NCBI RefSeq assembly: GCF_017431965.1
Contig: NZ_JAFRKB010000011.1
Location: 1 to 34,750, forward strand
Direction: 5' to 3'
Source of the DNA: Methanobrevibacter sp.
GTDB taxonomy: Archaea > Methanobacteriota > Methanobacteria > Methanobacteriales > Methanobacteriaceae
DNA: 34,750 bases
The notes beneath the pieces were generated by a model, which did no database searches, was not told where the DNA came from, and saw only the letters and a list, made by a program, of their open reading frames with translations. The first letter of the stretch is position 1; the number at the start of each line of letters is the position of its first letter. Below are positions 26,320 to 34,730 of this stretch, piece after piece. Both the position numbers and the translations under genes were made by a program.

Positions 26320-28332
26320 CTATACAAATCCAACAAACAACCCCACATTATAAATCAGGAAAGAAACGACATACGCAGTCACCAATGAGATTGCACATAT
26401 AATCAAAGGCCATTTCAATGAGTTGGTTTCCTGCTTGATTGTAGCAAGTGTTGCAAAACACGGAATATACAAAAGTGAAAATACCATAAAAGAATATGAA
26501 GATAATGGTGTGAATGAGTCATGCAACAAAGTATTGGTTCCATCATCCCCTTCAAGACTTCCCAATGATGCAAATGTACCTACAATGACTTCTTTAGCAA
26601 TAATTCCCGCAAGAATAGCCACAGCCGCTTGCCAAGTTCCAAAACCTAAAGGAGCAAAGATTGGAGAAATTGCAGTACCAATCATGCCCAAATAACTTTC
26701 CTGTGAAGCTGAAACAACACCCAATGGAAGGTTACTTAAAATCCAAATGATAATTACTCCTAATAATATGACCGTACCCGCCTTTCTGAGAAATCCTTTG
26801 ACTTTCTCCCATGTATGCAACAGAACACCTCTTAAAGATGGAATCTTATATGATGGAAGTTCCATTACAAACGGAGCAGACATTCCCTTAAACAGGGTTC
26901 TTTTAAGAATAGCAGCAACAATCAATGCAAGGGCAATTCCCACCAAATAAATTGAAAACATTATTATAGCCTGATTTTCTGTGAAAAATGCTGAAATAAA
27001 CAATGTATAAATTGGAATTCTTGAAGTGCATGACATGAACGGTATGAGCATCATTGCAAGCAAACGATCTGATTCGTTTTCCATAGTCCTTGTTGCCATT
27101 ACCGCAGGAACACTGCATCCAAACCCTAAAATCATTGGAATAATTGCCTTACCATGAAGCCCAACAAATTTATGCATGATAATATCCAACGTGAATGCGG
27201 CCCTTGCCAAATATCCGCTGTCTTCTAGAATGCTTAAAAACAAGAACATAAGCATGATTTGCGGTAAAAATGAAATAACACCTCCAACACCACCAATGAC
27301 GCCGCCCGCAATGAATGAAGACAAATATCCTTCACCAAACATATTTATAACATATGTTGCCAATAAATCAAAAAAGCCCGAAATGAGATCGCAGAACGGA
27401 GTGGCAATTGTAAAAGTTAAACTGAATAATAAAAACATTATGCCGAAAAATATAAACGGAGCTAGAATCCGATTTGTTACAATCTTATCGATTTTATCTG
27501 AAGTTGTTTCCTTTTCAACAGCAGGCTTTTCGACAGCTTCAGCAACCAAACCATCGATAAAAGCATATCTTGCATTTGCAACAACTTCGTCAGCACCTTC
27601 ACCATAAATGTCATGAAGGTGACTTGACACTTTATCTATTTCAATCAAAATTTCAGAACTTTTTTTTGACTTTTGAACTTTTTTAATTACAATTGAGTCT
27701 TTTTCTAGCAATTTTACCGCAGTCCAAATAGAAGGGACATCCAATAAGTCTTTATCCTGTTCAATGATGTTTTGGATATCGCCAAGATGTTCCTTTAATT
27801 CATTTCCATAAGCTAATTTTTTACTTGAGTCAATCGGATTTGCAGATTGTTTTTCGACTGTTTTCAATAATTCTTCAAAACCCTCTTTTGTTTTTGCATT
27901 AATTTCAATTACTGGAAAACCTAAAAGTTCACTCATTACATCAATATTGATAATGTAATCTTTTTTCCTTGCAAAATCATTCATATTAAGTGCCATTACT
28001 AAATTAGCACCCAACTCCATCATTTGAAGTGTTAAATACAAATTACGTTCCAAATTGGCTGCATCCACTACATTGATAATTACATCAGAGCTATCATCAA
28101 CTATGAAATCCCTTGAAACAATCTCTTCAATAGAATGGGCGCTCAATCCATAATTTCCCGGCAAATCGACAATATGATAATCATAATTTCCATGAGAAAA
28201 ATAACCCTCTGCCCTTTCAACAGTTTTTCCAGGCCAGTTTCCAACATGCTGATGCATCCCAGTCAATTTATTGAAAACAGTAGTTTTCCCCACATTAGGA
28301 TTTCCTGCCAATCCCACTATCAATTCTGCCAT
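26320..28332 (-). CDS. feoB: ferrous iron transporter FeoB, copy 2
   Basis: A 670-residue paralogue of the downstream FeoB, similar over its whole length: the same G1 GNPNVGKT at 10-17, DLPGNY, NMND, and gate motifs GFGCSVPAVMATRT and PFMSCTSRIPIYTLF. Most differences lie in the linker (about residues 190-240), the first membrane spans and the C-terminus. This suggests a tandem duplication followed by divergence. ATG 28332 has a GGAG site 8 bases upstream. Its promoter has one iron box at the start site. The two copies may differ in affinity or metal choice; that is inference. Confidence 0.95.
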   Translation of the reverse strand: MAELIVGLAGNPNVGKTTVFNKLTGMHQHVGNWPGKTVERAEGYFSHGNYDYHIVDLPGNYGLSAHSIEEIVSRDFIVDDSSDVIINVVDAANLERNLYLTLQMMELGANLVMALNMNDFARKKDYIINIDVMSELLGFPVIEINAKTKEGFEELLKTVEKQSANPIDSSKKLAYGNELKEHLGDIQNIIEQDKDLLDVPSIWTAVKLLEKDSIVIKKVQKSKKSSEILIEIDKVSSHLHDIYGEGADEVVANARYAFIDGLVAEAVEKPAVEKETTSDKIDKIVTNRILAPFIFFGIMFLLFSLTFTIATPFCDLISGFFDLLATYVINMFGEGYLSSFIAGGVIGGVGGVISFLPQIMLMFLFLSILEDSGYLARAAFTLDIIMHKFVGLHGKAIIPMILGFGCSVPAVMATRTMENESDRLLAMMLIPFMSCTSRIPIYTLFISAFFTENQAIIMFSIYLVGIALALIVAAILKRTLFKGMSAPFVMELPSYKIPSLRGVLLHTWEKVKGFLRKAGTVILLGVIIIWILSNLPLGVVSASQESYLGMIGTAISPIFAPLGFGTWQAAVAILAGIIAKEVIVGTFASLGSLEGDDGTNTLLHDSFTPLSSYSFMVFSLLYIPCFATLATIKQETNSLKWPLIICAISLVTAYVVSFLIYNVGLFVGFV

Positions 28333-28413
28333 TAATAATACTCCAATAATTAATTCAATATCCTTTGAGCGGCATTTGTATACTAAAAAATAGTTTAATT
28401 CCAGCCAAATGGA

Positions 28414-28427
28414 TTAGGTAAACCTAA
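28414..28427 (-). promoter_or_regulatory. iron box of feoB copy 2
   Basis: TTAGGTAAACCTAA begins 25 bases downstream of the minus-strand TATA-like TTTTATATAA (28453-28462), the same geometry as box 1 of copy 1. Confidence 0.72.
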
Positions 28428-28512
28428 ACTTAAATAATAATTGGATTTTATATTATATAAAATTTAATAATTAAATCCAATTACAATAATTTTCTATAGA
28501 TAAAATATTTTT

Positions 28513-28995
28513 TTAGGGCCCTTCGCCATCATAGGTATAAGGGTCATCATAAAGCTCTTCATCCCAATAATTGTATTCTAGATAATCATCCATTTGCTGA
28601 TTCAATCCCCAATTGTTATTATCATAATATGTGTATGGATCAAATGAATTTCCCATATAAGAGACTATTATAGAACCTCTGAATTCAGCAGAATTATATT
28701 TTGAATCACCGTCAAACTTAACATGTACATCATATATTCCTTGGTTAAACTTTAATGCATGAAGTTTATTATAAGACTTATAAGCCCATTTATAATTGCC
28801 GTTCTGATCTGTGATGTTGTAATGGATTGTTCCTTTGCTTTTAATTTCTTTTCCATTACTGTCGAAAAGTTTTATTATGATAAATGCTCCTTCGGATTTA
28901 ACCTTAATCTGAACATCCTTTTTAGCAGAAACGGGGCTAGACAATAACAGAAACATGAATAAAACTACTAATAAGATGATGATTTTTTTGTTCAT
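28513..28995 (-). CDS. secreted Ig-like fold protein with acidic aromatic tail
   Basis: A 160-residue protein with a clear signal peptide (KKIIILLVVLFMFLLLSSPVSA, cleavage after about residue 24). Residues about 28-112 form a beta-rich, Ig-like repeat (IIIKLFDSNGKEIKSKGTI, ALKFNQGIYDVHVKFDGDSKYN), as in methanogen adhesin-like proteins. The C-terminal 45 residues are full of Tyr, Asp, Asn and Trp. No membrane anchor is visible. It is divergent from the MarR gene. A cell-surface or shed adhesive role is probable but unproven. Confidence 0.7.
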   Translation of the reverse strand: MNKKIIILLVVLFMFLLLSSPVSAKKDVQIKVKSEGAFIIIKLFDSNGKEIKSKGTIHYNITDQNGNYKWAYKSYNKLHALKFNQGIYDVHVKFDGDSKYNSAEFRGSIIVSYMGNSFDPYTYYDNNNWGLNQQMDDYLEYNYWDEELYDDPYTYDGEGP

Positions 28996-29038
28996 AATAA
29001 TAATGTGTACATATTGTTATTAATAGTTTTATGTTAAT

Positions 29039-29055
29039 TGTTGTATAAAACAACA
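29039..29055 (+). promoter_or_regulatory. inverted repeat over the TATA region of the MarR gene
   Basis: TGTTGT (29039-29044) and ACAACA (29050-29055) flank ATAAA, overlapping the TATA-like sequence about 45-58 bases upstream of the MarR ATG. It is a good candidate for the autoregulatory operator of this regulator. Confidence 0.4.
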
Positions 29056-29096
29056 TTTAAATACATTAATTACAAATATAAAAGATAGGTGATTTG

Positions 29097-29558
29097 ATGA
29101 TAGAATATGAAGATATTATGAAGGATTCCCCTTATTTAATCTGTTATCTAATTTCATTAACAAAAACACATGATTTTTACATTAACAAGCACATTAAAAG
29201 CGAAACAGAAATATTGCCAAGCCAGTATTATATGTTAATGTTCCTATACCATGAAATGGGAACAAACCAATCCGACATTGCAAAAGCTTGTTTAATGGAC
29301 AGAAGCGGAGTTTCAAGAGCATTCAAAGATTTTGAAGAAAAAGGATTGATTACCAGAGAGATTAATGAGAATAACAAAAGGGCATACAAAATAAAATTAA
29401 CCGAAAAGGGAATTAAAACCGCCCAGTTTCTAGAAAAAAAGGAAAAAGAATGGGACGACATGATTCGTGAAGAATTAAACATTCCTGAAGAGGAATTATT
29501 CGAACTTTTATCAAAAACATCCTTAAAGTCATTAGAATTCAATAGGAAAAACTTTTAA
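29097..29558 (+). CDS. MarR-family transcriptional regulator
   Basis: A 153-residue winged-helix protein. NQSDIAKACLMDRSGVSRAFKDFEEKGLI is the recognition helix-turn-helix, and INENNKRAYKIKLTEKG the wing. The flanking helices form the dimer interface. ATG 29097 follows GGTGAT at 29088-29093 and is preferred over the TTG one codon earlier. It is divergent from the secreted Ig-like gene and may control it or itself. The ligand is unknown. Confidence 0.88.
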   Translation: MIEYEDIMKDSPYLICYLISLTKTHDFYINKHIKSETEILPSQYYMLMFLYHEMGTNQSDIAKACLMDRSGVSRAFKDFEEKGLITREINENNKRAYKIKLTEKGIKTAQFLEKKEKEWDDMIREELNIPEEELFELLSKTSLKSLEFNRKNF

Positions 29559-29741
29559 TCATCTTCATTTCAAGATACACTCACATCATCATATCACAAA
29601 CCCAATCACCAAACAATTGAAAGAATTTAGATTTTTTTATTAAAAACAATTTAATATAATTGAGTAAATTACTTGAATAGAGCATAATATTCATTTATTA
29701 CTTCAACAAAGTTTAAATTATAGTTTAGATAATTAATAGCT

Positions 29742-30995
29742 ATGATAGAATTAGTTATTGCTTGTTTTGTTGGCATATTAATTGGAACATCCACAGGAAT
29801 GATACCTGGAATACATGTTAATACAGCAGGAGCAATTTTATTTGCATCATCAAGTTTTTTATTGACCTTTTTATCTCCAGAATTTCTTTGTGTCTTAATG
29901 GTTGCAATGTCAGTGGCTCACGCATTAATCGAATTTGTACCATCAATGCTTTTAGGAGTTCCACAAGAAGGAACAGCCACATCAATACTTCCAGGACACA
30001 GAATGGTTTTGCAAGGCCGCTCAAAAGAAGTCATTAGAATAGTTTCGGTTGGTGGTTTTGGAGCAATTTTAGTTACAATATTGATGCTTCCAGTTTTTGC
30101 AATTACACTTCCAATATTGCATGATTTAACCAAACCGTTTACTTGGATGATTCTGCTGATTGCATCCCTTTATTTAACGTATAACCTAACAAACTCTTTT
30201 AGAGACTTTTTATGGTCCCTGCTCCTTTTTGCTCTATCAGGACTTTTAGGTTGGATAATATTTCAAACCCCCATTTCATCAGGAATATCCTTAATGTGTA
30301 CCTTTTCAGGCCTTTTTGGAATCAGTACAATATTATTCAGTTTAAATGACTCTTCAACAATTCCCCATCAAAATAAATTTTATGATTTGAATTTGGATTT
30401 GAATAAATTTAAAAGCATTTTTGCAGGAGGAATCACCGGAGCGATTTTAGGTTTTCTTCCAGGTTTCGGACCCGCACAGGGAACAGTTATAGCACAAGCT
30501 GCAAGTGGAACCAGTGATAATGATGATGACGATACAGTTAATTTCTTACTTGCTACATCTGGACTGAACGTTTCAGATTGTCTTTTTTCCTTAATTGCAA
30601 TTTACATCATCGGAAATCCTCGAAGCGGAATAGCTGTTTACATGTCATACTTAATTTCTGAAATGACAATTAATCATTTGATAATTTTCATTTTCACATC
30701 ATTGATTGCTGTTTCAGTTTCATTGGTATTGTCATTAAAATTAGGCGATTCTTTTTCTAGATTAATGGGGGGTGTTGATTATAAGAAATTATCGATTGGA
30801 GTCATTCTACTTCAAATTCTGATACTTTATATCTTTATTTTTTATTATCAGGCCCCCATTTTGTATATGACACTAGCCTTGATTACCTCTACTGCAATGG
30901 GAATGCTGCCCCACTATATCGGTGTCGGCAAGTCTCATTTAATGGGAATTTTAATCATTCCGGCCATCGTCATTTACATGCAAATGTTTATGTAG
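29742..30995 (+). CDS. TctA-like permease (PF01970 type), archaeal form
   Basis: A 417-residue membrane protein with about ten to twelve spans. Two copies of the family's glycine/proline loop are visible: GTSTGMIPGIHVNTAG near residue 15 and GAILGFLPGFGPAQGTVIAQ near 225, followed by DNDDDDTVNFLLATSGLN. In bacteria TctA works with TctB and a periplasmic binding protein in tricarboxylate import; neither partner is nearby. The archaeal stand-alone form has no established substrate. The ATG at 29742 lacks a strong ribosome binding site. The next, broken gene starts 9 bases after its stop. Confidence 0.8.
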   Translation: MIELVIACFVGILIGTSTGMIPGIHVNTAGAILFASSSFLLTFLSPEFLCVLMVAMSVAHALIEFVPSMLLGVPQEGTATSILPGHRMVLQGRSKEVIRIVSVGGFGAILVTILMLPVFAITLPILHDLTKPFTWMILLIASLYLTYNLTNSFRDFLWSLLLFALSGLLGWIIFQTPISSGISLMCTFSGLFGISTILFSLNDSSTIPHQNKFYDLNLDLNKFKSIFAGGITGAILGFLPGFGPAQGTVIAQAASGTSDNDDDDTVNFLLATSGLNVSDCLFSLIAIYIIGNPRSGIAVYMSYLISEMTINHLIIFIFTSLIAVSVSLVLSLKLGDSFSRLMGGVDYKKLSIGVILLQILILYIFIFYYQAPILYMTLALITSTAMGMLPHYIGVGKSHLMGILIIPAIVIYMQMFM

Positions 30996-31004
30996 GTGAA
31001 CTTT

Positions 31005-31317
31005 ATGGAAACATTATTAAATGAATTTAAGGAATATGAAAAACTATCAGAAAATGATACAAAACCTCTTAAGCACAACAGCAATATTACCATTGATTTT
31101 AAAACAAAAGATTAAATTTGAAAAAAAAGAATTATTTAAAAATATTAACAATACCCCGACCAAAGTTATCATGAATTTGAAGGTGTCGATTTTATTGGCC
31201 GTAATTTCGCACAAGAATACTTAAATCAAAAACATTGCATCATTTAAAATAATTGAAAAAAATATGAGCGAAGATGTTGAAAAAATGTTTCAGATAATTT
31301 TAAAATTAAATAATTAA
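31005..31317 (+). pseudogene. frame-shifted STAS-like (DUF4325-like) gene
   Basis: ATG 31005 has a good GGTG site (30995-30998), but the frame stops at 31113-31115 after 36 residues. Coding-like sequence continues in other frames: KIKFEKKELFKNINNTPTKV in frame +1, then HEFEGVDFIGRNFAQEYLNQ in the original frame from 31170, then ASFKIIEKNMSEDVEKMFQ in frame +1 to a stop at 31315-31317. Together these give about 104 residues resembling the DUF4325 STAS-like alpha/beta fold. At least three small indels are needed. Sequencing error is an alternative to true decay. When intact it was probably in an operon with the TctA-like gene. Confidence 0.65.
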
Positions 31318-31323
31318 TCATAG

Positions 31324-32229
31324 TTAGATAATAACCACATTATCTGCTATTTTTTCTGCTTTTTCTTTTATTTTTGATATATCTGCTCCCGGAAATGCAT
31401 CAAGAACGCACAAGTCAGCTTTTTCAATGTTTAAATCTTCAAATGATTCATTGAAAATCTCAAAATTTTCTCTTATTTCATTAATTTCCAAGTTATTTTC
31501 CAATGCTTCAATCATTTCCGGATTAATATCATTAAAGATTACCTTTCCAAATCCATATTTAATCAGATATATTCCAATAGCCCCCAATCCACACATTGCA
31601 TCAACAGCTATTCCTTTATTCACATCATTATTTTTCAGGTAATTGTGCAGCTGAACCAATTTTTGCTCGGTTGTCATTGCAACTTCAATGTGGTGTCGTG
31701 ACTGGTTTTTAACTAGGATAATCTTATCGCCAATCAGTGTTCTCATGACATTGATCTGAGTATCGTCACCTTCAAGAATTTCAAAATGATTTATACCAGA
31801 ATCCTTATCGAATACCCCGACAGTATCCTGAGGACTTCCATTTAGCACGCATGCAACTTCTGAAACTTCATCAAATAACCTTTTTGCAACTTCATGATTA
31901 AAATCTGAATGCAACAATATCAAACTTTTTTTGGATAAAAACTGTGGATTTAAGCTACTGTAGTAAAATTTAGATAAGGGAACCGGTGAATTGCGTCTGA
32001 GTGTTGCACCCTCTTTAACAATTCCCTCTTCAATCATTATCTTTAAAATATGCGCCATTACAACATCGATTGGTCTTTTTCCACAGGAACATCTATTAAA
32101 ATCATCGTCTAATTTTTCAAAATCAACATAATCCTTTATGGGCGAGAACTTTTTAATTTGAATATCCTGACAGTTTTCGCATTCCTGAATAGCTTCAATT
32201 TTTTCATCCAAATCATTTTTACTTATCAT
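31324..32229 (-). CDS. class I SAM-dependent methyltransferase with N-terminal cysteine motif
   Basis: A 301-residue protein. Residues about 200-300 hold a Rossmann methyltransferase core: motif I VDAMCGLGAIGIYLIKYG, the post-I NDINPEMIEALENNLEIN and LDAFPGADI. These resemble the Trm5/Tyw2 group of tRNA guanosine methyltransferases, but the catalytic NPPY-type motif is not seen. The N-terminus has C17-x2-C20 and C47-x-C49, a possible metal or Fe-S site. The substrate is unknown. It is divergent from the pilus ATPase gene. Confidence 0.75.
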   Translation of the reverse strand: MISKNDLDEKIEAIQECENCQDIQIKKFSPIKDYVDFEKLDDDFNRCSCGKRPIDVVMAHILKIMIEEGIVKEGATLRRNSPVPLSKFYYSSLNPQFLSKKSLILLHSDFNHEVAKRLFDEVSEVACVLNGSPQDTVGVFDKDSGINHFEILEGDDTQINVMRTLIGDKIILVKNQSRHHIEVAMTTEQKLVQLHNYLKNNDVNKGIAVDAMCGLGAIGIYLIKYGFGKVIFNDINPEMIEALENNLEINEIRENFEIFNESFEDLNIEKADLCVLDAFPGADISKIKEKAEKIADNVVII

Positions 32230-32270
32230 GATAGCACATCACATTTGACTTATTTGCTATTTATTGTTTG

Positions 32271-32329
32271 AAGTTAGTAATTATGATTTGCAAAGTAATA
32301 AAAAGTATATTAATTAGTATTACTAACTT
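32271..32329. promoter_or_regulatory. 11-bp inverted repeat flanking the pilus ATPase promoter
   Basis: AAGTTAGTAAT (32271-32281) and ATTACTAACTT (32319-32329) are exact reverse complements separated by 37 bases. Nested inside is AGTAATA (32294-32300) with TATTACT (32318-32324). The TATA-like AAGTATATTAATT lies between. It is in the divergent gap between the methyltransferase and pilus genes and shares the AGTAATA/TATTACT word with the cbiM operator. Confidence 0.5.
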
Positions 32330-32365
32330 TAAAAATATAGTAAAAAACAATCAGAAGGTTTTAAA

Positions 32366-33811
32366 ATGGAAATAAAACACTATAGAATAAATAATAATCA
32401 ATTACCGCAATATAAAGTTGTTAAACAAAATTATTCCCCCAAGGAAAAAGTGCTTTTGGATGAAATTCGCGAAAGTTTAGTTGATTTGGCCATATCTTCC
32501 GGAGAAAATTTTCAATTGAATGAAGATAAGCTTCTAAATGACATCAAGATATTCATATTTAACAAGTTTCACAGCGAAAATCAAAATGAAAGCATCACCA
32601 ATGAATATCTAGACAAGTTGTCACGAAAGCTTCTCAGAGACATTACCGGATATGGAAAAATCGACTCATTAATTCAAGATGACGACCTTGAAGAAATCAT
32701 GATAATCGGCATAAACAAACCGATATTCGTTTATCACAGAAAACATGGCATGATGAAAACAGACATAGAATATTCTGATGAACAGGAACTCATTGAGTTG
32801 ATTGATTCAATGGCAAGAGAAATAAACCGAAGAATTGACCAGGAATCGCCGATTCTAGATGGAAGATTGAATGACGGATCAAGAATCAATGCGACAATTG
32901 CACCCGTTTCTGCAGACGGCCCTTCACTTACAATTCGTAAATTTAAAAAAGATCCATTAACCATCATAGATTTGATTAATTCAAAAACCATTTCTTTAGA
33001 GTTGGCTGCATTCTTTTGGTTGTGTTTTGATGGATTGGGCGTTAAATCAGCAAATGCTATAATATCCGGAGGAACAAGTTCTGGAAAAACAACCACATTA
33101 AATGCACTTTCGGCGTTTATTCCACCTACCGAAAGAATCATTACAATAGAAGACACATTGGAGCTTCAAATACCACACGAACATGTAATACGGATGGAAA
33201 CAAGGCCCCCTAATGTTGAAAATAAGGGGGAATTGACAATGAACGATTTGGTTAAAAATTCATTAAGGCAACGCCCGGACAGGATTATCGTTGGAGAAGT
33301 TAGGGCTGAAGAAGCTATAACCCTCTTTACTGCACTCAATACAGGACATTCCGGATTTGGAACACTGCATTCAAACAGTGCAAGAGAAACAATAACCAGA
33401 TTAACAACAAAACCCATGTCTGTGCCAAAAATAATGATTCAGGCCATTGATTTTATAATCATGCAAAATAGAATTTACACTTCATCCGGCGTTTCATACA
33501 GAAGAATCAGTGAAGTCGCAGAAGTTGTAGGTAGTGAAGAAGGAGTCATTCAACTAAATAAGATCTTTCAATGGAATCCCGAAACGGACAATATAGAAAA
33601 TATCAGTGTTTCAAGTAAAACATTGACTCAAATAGCTAATTTAAGCGGAACATCATTGTATGAAATTAACAAAGAAATTGAAAACAGGGAAGCTGTTTTG
33701 AAGCATATGGTCAATCACAACATTCATTCAGTAAATGAGGTTAATGCCGTTTTAGAACTATATAATGCCAATCCCGAAAAAGTACTGAATAGAATCCAAT
33801 TAAACAGGTGA
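32366..33811 (+). CDS. tadA: type II/IV secretion or pilus assembly ATPase, TadA/CpaF type
   Basis: A 481-residue cytoplasmic hexameric ATPase that powers assembly of Tad/archaeal type IV pili. The N-terminal helical domain precedes GYGKIDSLIQDDDLEEIMI. Walker A GGTSSGKT is at 235-242, the Asp box TIEDTLELQIPH, RQRPDRIIVGEVR (Walker B region) and the His box GHSGFGTLHSNS follow. About 110 extra C-terminal residues are family-typical. ATG 32366 follows GAAGG. The membrane partner gene comes next and further pilus genes probably lie beyond the window. Confidence 0.9.
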   Translation: MEIKHYRINNNQLPQYKVVKQNYSPKEKVLLDEIRESLVDLAISSGENFQLNEDKLLNDIKIFIFNKFHSENQNESITNEYLDKLSRKLLRDITGYGKIDSLIQDDDLEEIMIIGINKPIFVYHRKHGMMKTDIEYSDEQELIELIDSMAREINRRIDQESPILDGRLNDGSRINATIAPVSADGPSLTIRKFKKDPLTIIDLINSKTISLELAAFFWLCFDGLGVKSANAIISGGTSSGKTTTLNALSAFIPPTERIITIEDTLELQIPHEHVIRMETRPPNVENKGELTMNDLVKNSLRQRPDRIIVGEVRAEEAITLFTALNTGHSGFGTLHSNSARETITRLTTKPMSVPKIMIQAIDFIIMQNRIYTSSGVSYRRISEVAEVVGSEEGVIQLNKIFQWNPETDNIENISVSSKTLTQIANLSGTSLYEINKEIENREAVLKHMVNHNIHSVNEVNAVLELYNANPEKVLNRIQLNR

Positions 33812-33860
33812 TATTATTTTAAAAAAATTTTTTATTGCAATTGGAGGCTTATTTTTATTT

Positions 33861-34730
33861 TTGATAAATTCATTAAAGGAATTATCCTTAAAAGATATCA
33901 AACTTAAAAATGAAAAACAAAAAGACAATGCGAATTCCAATTTATTTTCAAAAATTGATTCTGAAAATGAAAAGACAATCCCTCAAAAGGAAAATGAAAA
34001 GTTTATAAAAATTAGAAATGACCTAATGAACTATTTGTTTGATAAAAGAGTTATTTTAATTCTAATCGTAACCGTTATCCTAATCGGTTATTTTGTAGCA
34101 TTGGAAATCAGTGGAATTTATTTGGTATGTATTTCGATGGTTTACATCCTTGTTTTTTATTACCCTCAGATGAAGGAGAAAAATAGCTATTCAGATTTAA
34201 ATCAAGAACTTCCCTATGCCTTAAGGCATATGGGCATCGAGTTAAAATCAGGAAAGGGGCTTCATGATACATTAATAACCATAAAAAATGGAGGCTACGG
34301 TTCATTATCAAGTGAATTCAATAGGGTTCTTGAAGAGGTAAAATATGGAAAATCTATAGAAGAATCCCTTCTGGAAATGTCTCATCGCGTTAAATCTGAA
34401 GGTCTTAACCGTACAGTCCATCAGATTATCGGCACTTTAAGGGTTGGCGGGAATCTTGCAAACAGTCTAGAGATTATTGCAAACGACATCTCTTTTGAAA
34501 CACACATTAAGCTGAAAGAATATTCTCAAAGATTAAACTCTTTTATACTAATTTATACATTCATAGCCATCCTCGCCCCAGTAATTATATTAATTATGTT
34601 AATGGCTGGCTCCACGGTCATGGGAGACATAATATCTGGAAATCTATTGCTGATAATCTATGGCCTATTCTTTCCATTAGTTGTGATATTTATGGGAATG
34701 GCTATTAAAAAATTAGAACCTAACGTATAG
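33861..34730 (+). CDS. tadB: type II secretion F family pilus membrane platform, TadB-like
   Basis: A 289-residue (minimum) protein with membrane spans near residues 60-100 and two near the C-terminus (about 220-280), and a cytoplasmic T2SSF domain (about 105-215, with LRHMGIELKSGKGLHDTL and GTLRVGGNLANSLEI). It is the membrane platform for the neighbouring ATPase. The TTG start at 33861 is uncertain. The frame is open upstream, and GGTG at 33807-33810 lies 5 bases before an in-frame ATT at 33816, which would add a 15-residue hydrophobic start (LKKFFIAIGGLFLFL). I think the ATT start is plausible. Confidence 0.8.
   Translation: MINSLKELSLKDIKLKNEKQKDNANSNLFSKIDSENEKTIPQKENEKFIKIRNDLMNYLFDKRVILILIVTVILIGYFVALEISGIYLVCISMVYILVFYYPQMKEKNSYSDLNQELPYALRHMGIELKSGKGLHDTLITIKNGGYGSLSSEFNRVLEEVKYGKSIEESLLEMSHRVKSEGLNRTVHQIIGTLRVGGNLANSLEIIANDISFETHIKLKEYSQRLNSFILIYTFIAILAPVIILIMLMAGSTVMGDIISGNLLLIIYGLFFPLVVIFMGMAIKKLEPNV

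Noticed and set aside
27176..27607. 143-codon + frame inside feoB copy 2
   Set aside because: Antisense shadow of conserved coding sequence with no ribosome binding site or domain.
31021..31224. 67-codon + frame as an intact gene
   Set aside because: It lacks a ribosome binding site, and the similarity-bearing segments are split between this frame and another, which fits a frame-shifted pseudogene better.
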